Assembly: GCA_002366675.1 (NCBI GenBank)
Contig: DFBO01000123.1
Location: 2,887-13,957, forward strand
Reading direction: 5' to 3'
Source: Flavobacteriaceae bacterium UBA3078
GTDB taxonomy: Bacteria > Bacteroidota > Bacteroidia > Flavobacteriales > Flavobacteriaceae
DNA: 11,071 bases
In this document: positions 6,217-11,071 of the stretch, one piece after another
Layout: each line of letters begins with the position of its first letter
How positions within the stretch are numbered: the stretch's first letter is position 1
Translations under genes and position numbers: made by a program
Notes under the pieces: generated by a model
Database searches by the model: none
What the model saw: the letters and a program-made list of their open reading frames with translations, nothing else
What the model was told of the DNA's origin: nothing

Positions 6217-6361
6217 TTCGCTTATCGTGTTTGTGTATGGTTAGTTACGTGGTTAAGCACCTAATTTAGCAAATAAATCACAGATAGAATATTCCGCAGG
6301 AATGTTCGTAAGCCGGCAGTGACCTAGCAATTAATTATACATGGTGTTGTGCTTTCGTTAT
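6217..6361 (-). repeat. Structured 145-bp element, attC-like imperfect palindrome
   Basis: Arms TGTATGGTTAGTTAC (6234-6248) and the complement of 6327-6341 match at 11 of 15 positions, most differences being wobble-compatible. A hairpin lies inside: GAATATTCC-GCA-GGAATGTTC (6287-6307, 9 bp with one G-T). Read on the minus strand the outer ends are GCACAAC (6346-6352) and GATAAGC (6219-6225), each one mismatch from the integron boxes RYYYAAC and GTTRRRY. Similar elements, with TGTATNNTTANTT arms, are familiar to me from intergenic regions of other Flavobacteriia, but this is memory and not a search result. A gene remnant abuts it on the minus strand, as in a cassette (ORF followed by attC). 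The function is unproven. Confidence 0.5.
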
Positions 6362-6601
6362 TTTAATGGTGTTTTTGTCAAAACTTGTAAGTCATTAAGT
6401 ATTTCTGTTGCTTTATTTAAACTATTTTTTATAAGCTTTATTTTTCATTTGAAATTCACTTTTTGTTTCAATTCGACAGATATTTCTATGTCTTTTTAAA
6501 GGCAATACTAATGTTAAATTCTTCTCAGTTTTTATCCTGTAGAATCCTAATCTATAAGGTAAAAAGTGATATGTGCTCTGAATAATTAATAGTTGTTTAT
6601 G
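6358..6601 (-). pseudogene. 3' remnant of an unidentified gene
   Basis: Two protein-like minus-strand frames join across a run of six A (6425-6430 on the plus strand as T). The upstream frame is open for 59 codons without a start and contains YHFLPYRLGFYRIKTEKN and LTLVLPLKRHRNICRIETK before a TAG at 6422-6424. Removing one A continues into NSLNKATEILNDLQVLTKT and a stop at 6358-6360. A homopolymer frameshift plus a missing 5' end suggest a decayed C-terminal fragment. I do not recognise the family. The remaining 6602-6706 holds only the candidate promoter of the next gene. A chance open frame is possible. Confidence 0.3.
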
Positions 6602-6623
6602 TTATTAAATTAATAATAAGAGA

Positions 6624-6654
6624 TTGTTATAATAACTATCAAATGATATTTTTT
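6624..6654 (+). promoter_or_regulatory. Candidate promoter of the outer-membrane barrel gene
   Basis: TTG (6624-6626) is followed after 20 bp by TATTTTTT (6647-6654), a 7-of-8 match to TAnnTTTG at the expected -33/-7 spacing. It would give a leader of about 45 nt before the ATG at 6707. Confidence 0.35.
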
Positions 6655-6706
6655 TTCATTGAGGATAATTGTATTATTGCCTCTTAATATAAAAAAAATA
6701 TTATTT

Positions 6707-7336
6707 ATGAATAAGTTAGTATTGTTAAGTGTTTTTACAATAGTTACATGTAAGGGTTTATTTGCGCAAGATTTATCTTACGGAGTTAAAGCAGGAATAA
6801 ATATTTCGAATTTCCTTTCAGATGATAATTCTGATGAATATGATTCAAAAGCTGGAATTAATATAGGGGCGTTTTTGGAAATTCCAGTTTCGGAGAAGCT
6901 TTCTGTACAACCAGAATTAGTTTATTCTGGTCAAGGATCTCAAGAAACCTTATACATTGATGTTGAAGAGGACGGAGTGATATCAACATATTATAGAAAA
7001 TATAAATACACGTTTGATTATTTAAATATTCCTGTTTTAGTTAAATATTATGTTATTGACGGTTTAAGTATACAGGCAGGTCCACAGTTAGGTGTTTTAT
7101 TGTCTGCAAAAGGTGAAATAGAAGCACATCATTTTGTAAATGAGGAGGTAGAAATTGATATATCTTCTCTTGCTGAGCCAATTGACTTTTCTTTTGACTT
7201 TGGTATAGGCTATGAGTTTGGTGATCATTTCTTGATTGATGCTCGATATAATGTGGGTCTGACGAATGTGGTAGATAGTAATGATGGAACACTTAAAAAT
7301 TCTGTATTTCAATTTTCAGTTGGGTATAAATTTTAA
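6707..7336 (+). CDS. Outer-membrane beta-barrel protein (PorT/OMP_b-brl_2-like)
   Basis: A 209-aa protein starting at ATG 6707. The frame could extend up to a TTG at 6659, but this would put 16 residues before a complete signal peptide (MNKLVLLSVF... cleaved after GLFAQ, about residue 21). The mature part alternates hydrophobic and polar residues in strand-turn patterns typical of an eight-stranded barrel: YGVKAGINISNF (25-36), KAGINIGAFLEIP (48-60), LSVQPELVYSG (65-75), FDYLNIPVLVKYY (103-115), LSIQAGPQLGVLLSAKG (120-136), FSFDFGIGYEF (161-171) and a final FQFSVGYKF ending in the aromatic residue needed for BAM insertion. This matches the outer membrane beta-barrel family PF13568. These proteins are abundant in Bacteroidota and mostly of unknown specific function. 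It stands alone between two structured repeat elements and next to gene remnants, so it may be an accessory gene. Confidence 0.88.
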   Translation: MNKLVLLSVFTIVTCKGLFAQDLSYGVKAGINISNFLSDDNSDEYDSKAGINIGAFLEIPVSEKLSVQPELVYSGQGSQETLYIDVEEDGVISTYYRKYKYTFDYLNIPVLVKYYVIDGLSIQAGPQLGVLLSAKGEIEAHHFVNEEVEIDISSLAEPIDFSFDFGIGYEFGDHFLIDARYNVGLTNVVDSNDGTLKNSVFQFSVGYKF

Positions 7337-7362
7337 AAAAATTATTTCATTTCCTTCTAAAT

Positions 7363-7480
7363 TCAAACAGTCTTATTAGTTTTATTTCCAAATATTTTAC
7401 GCCATTCTTTATCGGAATCATATAAACTCAATTCTTGAGTTTATTATTTTGTTGTGAATTTTTCTAAAGAATTTTATCAT
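7363..7480 (-). pseudogene. Degraded MIKFFRKI-type (DUF6090-like) small gene
   Basis: From ATG 7480 on the minus strand the frame reads MIKFFRKIHNKIINSRIEFI and stops at 7418-7420. The MIKFFRKI start is, from memory, the highly recurrent N-terminus of a Flavobacteriia membrane-protein family (MIKFFRKIRQ..., followed by a membrane segment with GEIxLVVIGILIALQINNWNE). That segment is missing here. One base off, a second frame gives ELSLYDSDKEWRKIFGNKTN and stops at 7363-7365, clearly protein-like. So this is a gene with an internal deletion and a frameshift, about 118 bp long. Its start lies just outside the second structured element (7497-7559). Confidence 0.55.
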
Positions 7481-7496
7481 TAGTTAGCGGTTAGTC

Positions 7497-7559
7497 ATAA
7501 TGAAGCACAACGACTTGATATGAAATCGTTTTAATATTTTATATCTGATGATAAGCGAA
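7497..7559 (+). repeat. Second attC-like element, inverted relative to the first
   Basis: ATAATGAAGCACAAC (7497-7511) matches the minus-strand ATAACGAAAGCACAAC end of the first element apart from one substitution and one indel. GATAAGCGAA (7550-7559) is an exact inverted copy of 6217-6226. Between them is a 10-bp hairpin, GATATGAAAT (7517-7526) with ATTTTATATC (7536-7545), one G-T pair, 9-nt loop. It is shorter than the first element (about 52 bp between boxes) but has the same end motifs in the same order. The rest of 7337-7626 holds the gene remnant and otherwise plain AT-rich DNA. Confidence 0.45.
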
Positions 7560-7626
7560 GTTAGTTTTTTTTAAAAATGATAGTCAATAGATTGCATTTA
7601 TGAATTAAAAATAGTTGTAAACAATT

Positions 7627-7651
7627 AAAAGCCACCTAATTGGTGGCTTTT
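7627..7651. terminator. Bidirectional intrinsic terminator
   Basis: A perfect 10-bp stem, AAAAGCCACC (7627-7636) and GGTGGCTTTT (7642-7651), with a TAATT loop and A/T tails on both sides. It lies between the convergent barrel gene and lpdA, and is closest to the lpdA stop (46 bp beyond it). Confidence 0.85.
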
Positions 7652-7697
7652 ATAATATTTTGAGAATCTATTTCATAGATTCACTCTTTCGTGGGAA

Positions 7698-9098
7698 CTA
7701 CATATGCAAAGCGCGATCTTCAGTAGCAGCAAGAGCAGCTTCTTTAATAGCTTCAGTAAATGTAGGATGTGCATGAGACATTCTAGAAACATCTTCGGCA
7801 GAGGCCCTGTATTCCATTGCTACAACAGCTTCGGCAATCATATCTGCTGCACGAGCTCCAACCATGTGAACTCCTAAAATCTCGTCTGTAGATTTATCAG
7901 CTAGAATTTTTACAAATCCGTCTAAATCCATACTCGCTCTACTTCTACCTAAAGCACGCATTGGAAATTGACCAACTTTATAATCTACTCCAGCTTCTTT
8001 AAGTTGCTCTTCGGTTTTACCAACAGCAGCAACTTCTGGCCATGTGTAAACCACACCAGGAATTAAGTTATAATCGATATGTGGTTTTTGTCCTGCAATA
8101 GTTTCAGCTACAAAAACACCTTCTTCTTCAGCCTTATGTGCTAACATTGCTCCTTTTATAACATCTCCAATGGCATATATATTACTTGCAGAGGTTTGTA
8201 AATGATCGTTTACTTCTACTTGACCTCTGTCGTTAAGCTTTACTCCTGCTGCTTCAGCATTTAGACCATCAGTATATGGACGACGCCCAACAGATACTAA
8301 GCAATAATCTCCTTTAAACTCGACTTCTTCACCCTTTTTGTTATCTGCTTTTACAATAACTACATCTCCTTTTCTTTCAACAGATTTTACTTTATGTGAG
8401 GCATTTATTTTGAATTTTTGCTTCTTTAAGACTTTATTTAATTCTTTAGAAACACCTGCATCCATAGTAGGTACAATTCTATCTGCATATTCTACAACAG
8501 AAACTTCTGCTCCTAAGCGTTTGTAAACCTGTCCAAGTTCCAATCCAATAACGCCTCCACCAATCACGATTAAGTGTTTTGGTATTTCAGTTAGTTTTAA
8601 AGCTTCAGTAGAAGTTATAACTCTCTCTTTGTCAATATTTATAAATGGTAAATTTGAAGGTTTACTTCCAGTAGCAATAATGGTGTTTTTTGCTTCTATT
8701 TCAGTGGTATTTTCACCTTTAATAGTAATATGTGTGGCATCTTTAAAGCTTCCTAAACCTTGATACACATCCACTTTATTTTTCTTCATTAAGAAGTCAA
8801 TACCACCTGTTGTTTGATCTACAACCGACTGCTTTCTAGCTATCATTTGCTTTAGATTCACTTTAATATCTCCAGGAATATCGATTCCGTGTTCTTCGAA
8901 ATGCTTGACAGCATCTTCGTAATGATGTGAAGAATCTAAAAGAGCTTTACTTGGAATACAACCTACGTTTAGGCAAGTTCCTCCAAGAACTGAATATTTT
9001 TCTATAATGGCAGTTTTCATTCCTAGTTGTGCGCAACGGATAGCTGCTACATATCCTCCAGGACCAGAACCAATAATGGCTACATCGTATGAATTCAT
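7698..9098 (-). CDS. lpdA: Dihydrolipoyl dehydrogenase (E3)
   Basis: A 466-aa flavoenzyme of standard length. It reoxidises dihydrolipoamide on the E2 subunits of pyruvate, 2-oxoglutarate and branched-chain 2-oxoacid dehydrogenases, and on glycine-cleavage H protein, passing electrons through FAD to NAD+. Motifs seen: FAD-binding GSGPGGYVAA (10-19), the redox disulphide GGTCLNVGCIPSK (39-51, Cys42 and Cys47), the NAD-binding IVIGGGVIGLELG (177-189), the second FAD motif YAIGDV (308-313), and the C-terminal catalytic HAHPTFTEA with His444 and Glu449. All active-site residues are present, so it should be functional. It is monocistronic, with a -7 box at 9135-9142 and the terminator at 7627-7651. 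No E1 or E2 genes are adjacent, which is usual in this group. Confidence 0.98.
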   Translation of the reverse strand: MNSYDVAIIGSGPGGYVAAIRCAQLGMKTAIIEKYSVLGGTCLNVGCIPSKALLDSSHHYEDAVKHFEEHGIDIPGDIKVNLKQMIARKQSVVDQTTGGIDFLMKKNKVDVYQGLGSFKDATHITIKGENTTEIEAKNTIIATGSKPSNLPFINIDKERVITSTEALKLTEIPKHLIVIGGGVIGLELGQVYKRLGAEVSVVEYADRIVPTMDAGVSKELNKVLKKQKFKINASHKVKSVERKGDVVIVKADNKKGEEVEFKGDYCLVSVGRRPYTDGLNAEAAGVKLNDRGQVEVNDHLQTSASNIYAIGDVIKGAMLAHKAEEEGVFVAETIAGQKPHIDYNLIPGVVYTWPEVAAVGKTEEQLKEAGVDYKVGQFPMRALGRSRASMDLDGFVKILADKSTDEILGVHMVGARAADMIAEAVVAMEYRASAEDVSRMSHAHPTFTEAIKEAALAATEDRALHM

Positions 9099-9134
9099 AT
9101 AAGTATTTTTAATCTAGTTGTGTTAAAACGAGTA

Positions 9135-9142
9135 CAAAAATA
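9135..9142 (-). promoter_or_regulatory. -7 box (TATTTTTG) upstream of lpdA
   Basis: A perfect TAnnTTTG match on the minus strand, 36 bp before the lpdA ATG. The upstream TTTG at 9170-9173 is 27 bp away, longer than the usual 19 to 21 bp, so the -33 element is uncertain. Confidence 0.4.
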
Positions 9143-9196
9143 CAATATTGATTTATGAATAGCTAAACACAAATAACTAATTTTTAAAATAGCATA

Positions 9197-9823
9197 TTAC
9201 GATGGAAAGCCAAGCATCTCTCCCATTCCAACTGTAAATAGCCAACAACCATATATAGCATGCTCAATAGAAACTAGAAGTGTAGATTTAGCTTTTTGAA
9301 AGGTCATTGCAAATAAAAGACCTCCTAGAAAAGTTATAATTATTACTAGAGTGTTTCGGAAAAATAAGTGCGCCAAGGAAAACATAATAGCATTTATGAA
9401 TATGAATAGATTTTGGTTTTTAAATAAAGGCTGAAATCTTTGAAAGTAGAAAGTTCTATAAATCAATTCCTGAGGGTAAACAGAAAAAGCACTGTAAACA
9501 AATAGAATGAACATCCATTTCAATGGTTTATTAATTAAAACCTGATATAATGATTCCTTATTTGTGAAATAGACAAAAAGAGTTGTTAGGAGAGCAATGA
9601 CGATTAGTTTGACAGCTGTCTGTTTCCAAAAAGATCTCCAATTTAAATGAGAAGCTATTTTAAATTTATTGTTTTCAACTCTTAATAACACAAAAACAAC
9701 ATATATAAAGCCAAATATTCCAATAGCTAATTTTAACCAAATGGAATAATTGAGTGTAAAACTTATCGGTATTAAAATAAAAACTATAAAAAACTCAAGA
9801 AGTTTGTACGTAGTAGATTTCAT
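9197..9823 (-). CDS. CPBP-family intramembrane metalloprotease-like protein
   Basis: A 208-aa protein with about six membrane segments (8-27, 30-48, 70-88, 101-117, 138-153 and 157-175) and a hydrophobic C-terminus. The CPBP/Abi signature (PF02517) is visible: motif 1 QELIYRTFYFQRF (118-130), motif 2 FSLAH (148-152, His152) and motif 3 IEHAIYG (186-192, His188). The family includes prenyl-protein proteases (Rce1) and bacteriocin self-immunity proteins. In the usual EExxxR motif the first Glu is Gln here (Gln118-Glu119-Arg123). The first Glu is generally considered catalytic, so activity may be altered or lost. The start lies 2 bp after the Lrp-family gene, so the two are co-transcribed. Confidence 0.82.
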   Translation of the reverse strand: MKSTTYKLLEFFIVFILIPISFTLNYSIWLKLAIGIFGFIYVVFVLLRVENNKFKIASHLNWRSFWKQTAVKLIVIALLTTLFVYFTNKESLYQVLINKPLKWMFILFVYSAFSVYPQELIYRTFYFQRFQPLFKNQNLFIFINAIMFSLAHLFFRNTLVIIITFLGGLLFAMTFQKAKSTLLVSIEHAIYGCWLFTVGMGEMLGFPS

Positions 9824-9825
9824 AG

Positions 9826-10284
9826 TTAGACAGTTATAGCTGTAGTATGTTTCACTTCATTAATAACAAACATGCTATGTGTACTCCCAATATGATTTAT
9901 TGATGTTAGCTTATTGACCATAAACTCCCTAAAGGCTTCCATATCTTTTACAATAACTTTTAAAAGATAATCATAATCACCACTTATATGATAACACTCA
10001 AGGACCTCTTCCAAATTAGCAACCTCTTTTTCAAATTTTACAACATAAGCTTGAGAATGCTGAATGAGCTTGATATGGCAAAAAGCAACGAAAGTTTTAT
10101 CAACCTTTTCCTTTTTTATTAAAGCAACATATCTAGAAATCACACCTTGATTTTCTAGCTTCTTTATACGCTCGTAAACTGCAGTTACAGAGAGATTTAA
10201 TTTACTTGAAAGTTCTTTATTTGTTTGCTTACTATCAGTCTGCAACAAGTCCAATAGTTTTCTATCAATAGCGTCAAAATTCAT
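9826..10284 (-). CDS. Lrp/AsnC-family transcriptional regulator
   Basis: A 152-aa protein starting at ATG 10284 (MNFDAIDRKLLDLLQ, the classic family start). The frame extends to a TTG at 10323, but those 13 residues are not family-like. The winged helix-turn-helix covers about 4-50 with NKELSSKLNLSVTAVYERIKKLE-type recognition helices. The RAM effector-binding domain covers about 64-140, with GDYDYLLKVIVKD (102-114) matching the conserved GxxDxxL effector region. Lrp proteins form octamer-like assemblies that bind and wrap DNA and respond to amino acids. It is divergent from a Met/Cys PLP enzyme gene across 164 bp, an arrangement resembling mdeR-mdeA of Pseudomonas, so the likely effector is methionine or a related amino acid (inference). 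A direct repeat and an inverted repeat in that gap are candidate operators. Confidence 0.94.
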   Translation of the reverse strand: MNFDAIDRKLLDLLQTDSKQTNKELSSKLNLSVTAVYERIKKLENQGVISRYVALIKKEKVDKTFVAFCHIKLIQHSQAYVVKFEKEVANLEEVLECYHISGDYDYLLKVIVKDMEAFREFMVNKLTSINHIGSTHSMFVINEVKHTTAITV

Positions 10285-10335
10285 TTTTGAAAAAATTTCA
10301 GTTATAAAGGTTAAACAATACAATAAGGCAATTTT

Positions 10336-10421
10336 TAATCATCAAATTTACGAATTAATAGATTTATAATCTAAAATATCAGTTATCTATTGATTAATTG
10401 TCTAGTAATCATCAATTTTAC
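10336..10421. promoter_or_regulatory. Candidate Lrp operator region
   Basis: TAATCATCAAATTTAC (10336-10351) is repeated at 10406-10421 with one mismatch, exactly 70 bp apart. The right copy also forms an inverted repeat, TGATTA-N9-TAATCA (10391-10411), a 21-bp symmetric site of the size Lrp dimers bind. Multiple phased sites in an AT-rich divergent gap suit a DNA-wrapping Lrp regulator. No TAnnTTTG promoter for the rightward gene was found. Confidence 0.4.
10343..10350 (-). promoter_or_regulatory. -7 box (TAAATTTG) of the Lrp-family gene
   Basis: A perfect TAnnTTTG match on the minus strand, 58 bp before the ATG. It lies inside the left copy of the direct repeat, which would allow autorepression. 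No -33 TTG was found. Confidence 0.4.
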
Positions 10422-10448
10422 ATCAAATTAATTAAAGAAAATAATATT

Positions 10449-11071
10449 ATGGCATTTAAACCAGCAAACAGCATACAAGATTTACAATATTTTGGAGAAT
10501 TTGGAGGCGTTAATCCATCCATTTCAGATTCATCAACCTATACGTTTTTATCGGCAAAAACCATGTTCGATACTTTTGAAGGAAACGCAGATGGTTGTTA
10601 CCTATACTCACGTCATTCATCTCCTTCAAACCTGTATTTAGGTGAAGCTTTAGCAGCCATGGAAGGCACTGAAACTGCCAACGTAACAGCTTCTGGAATG
10701 GGAGCTATTACGCCAGTTATTATGCAGCTTTGTGGTGCTGGAGACCATGTTATTTCTAGTAGAACAATCTATGGTGGAACCTATGCTTTTTTAAAGAACT
10801 TTACTCCAAGATTCAATATTGAAACAACATTTGTTGATATTACAAAATTAGATGTGGTTGAGGCAGCTATTACTCCTAATACCAAAGTTCTTTATTGCGA
10901 ATCGGTAAGCAACCCATTATTGGAAGTTGCAGATATTGAAGGTCTGGCAAAATTAGCTAAAAAGCATAGTTTGAAATTAGTAGTAGATAATACATTTTCA
11001 CCTCTTTCAATTTCTCCAATACAGTTAGGAGCAGATATTGTAATACATAGTTTAACAAAATTCATTAATGG
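10449..11071 (+). CDS. PLP-dependent Cys/Met metabolism enzyme, probably methionine gamma-lyase or cystathionine gamma-synthase-like (3' end outside window)
   Basis: The first 207 residues are present, without a stop, running off the right edge; the family is about 400 aa. It is a Cys/Met metabolism PLP enzyme (fold type I). Landmarks: YLYSRHSSPSN (51-61), the YxRxxNPT-like phosphate-contact segment; ASGMGAI (81-87), the PLP phosphate loop; TIYGGTY (106-112), where Tyr108 should stack on PLP; VVDNTFSP (178-185) with Asp180 contacting the pyridine nitrogen; and HSLTKFING (200-208) with Lys204 as the Schiff-base lysine. Family members make or break C-gamma to S bonds: methionine gamma-lyase, cystathionine gamma-synthase or lyase, and O-acetylhomoserine sulfhydrylase. 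The divergent Lrp-family regulator favours an amino-acid-catabolic role such as methionine gamma-lyase, but sequence alone does not decide this. The ATG follows an A-rich leader. Confidence 0.9.
   Translation, partial: MAFKPANSIQDLQYFGEFGGVNPSISDSSTYTFLSAKTMFDTFEGNADGCYLYSRHSSPSNLYLGEALAAMEGTETANVTASGMGAITPVIMQLCGAGDHVISSRTIYGGTYAFLKNFTPRFNIETTFVDITKLDVVEAAITPNTKVLYCESVSNPLLEVADIEGLAKLAKKHSLKLVVDNTFSPLSISPIQLGADIVIHSLTKFIN

Noticed and set aside
6659..6706. TTG 6659 as start of the outer-membrane barrel gene
   Set aside because: It would place 16 residues before a complete signal peptide. ATG 6707 gives a standard precursor.
6749..6751. Cys15 of the barrel protein as a lipoprotein lipobox
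   Set aside because: The surrounding VTCKG lacks the LxxC pattern, and the hydrophobic core continues to a normal FAQ cleavage site.
6217..7559. A complete composite transposon bounded by the 10-bp inverted repeat
   Set aside because: No transposase is present and no target-site duplication is visible outside the repeat ends. The insertion idea is kept as a finding only.
10285..10323. TTG 10323 as start of the Lrp-family gene
   Set aside because: The extra 13 residues do not resemble the family, and MNFDAIDRKLL at 10284 is the standard start.

Overview
The window is low-GC and looks like a member of the Flavobacteriaceae (Bacteroidota). The evidence is start regions without strong Shine-Dalgarno sequences, several perfect TAnnTTTG -7 boxes, signal peptides ending in (F/Q)A-Q, a C-terminal-Phe outer-membrane barrel, and a decayed gene starting MIKFFRKI. 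The genus cannot be fixed from sequence alone. No tRNA, rRNA, CRISPR array or intact transposase was seen.

Layout. 1-426 is the 3' end of a DEAD-box RNA helicase. 427-1000 has no intact gene but holds a probable small secreted-protein pseudogene and two minus-strand terminators. 1001-4093 (minus) encodes a secreted alpha/beta-hydrolase esterase with C-terminal TPRs, a short stand-alone MotA/TolQ/ExbB-like membrane protein just upstream of it, and a secreted class-C beta-lactamase-fold serine hydrolase. 4094-4430 is a divergent intergenic region with a regulatory repeat and a REP-like hairpin pair. 4431-6200 (plus) encodes a LytS-type histidine kinase and a LytTR response regulator with no gap between them; the regulator uses a TTG start. 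6201-7626 looks like an accessory patch: two structured elements in opposite orientation with similar ends, two gene remnants and one outer-membrane barrel gene. 7698-9098 (minus) is dihydrolipoyl dehydrogenase. 9197-10284 (minus) is a two-gene unit of an Lrp/AsnC regulator and a CPBP-family membrane protein. The regulator is divergent from a PLP-dependent Cys/Met-metabolism enzyme (10449 to the right edge).

The most interesting signal is a 37-bp repeat found twice, once upstream of the serine hydrolase gene and once upstream of the MotA-like/esterase pair. Both copies stand exactly 28 bp before a perfect TAnnTTTG box, and neither promoter has a TTG at -33. Each repeat contains two GGTT cores 21 bp apart, the geometry expected of LytTR tandem sites, and the neighbouring operon encodes a LytTR regulator. 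I infer that the two-component system activates both minus-strand transcripts, making 1001-6200 one envelope-related regulon. The regulator-target link is inference; the repeat, its spacing and the -7 boxes are seen directly.

The second signal is the 6217-7559 patch. It is bounded by a 10-bp inverted repeat and contains attC-like imperfect palindromes next to gene debris, which suggests past cassette-like or transposon-like insertion.
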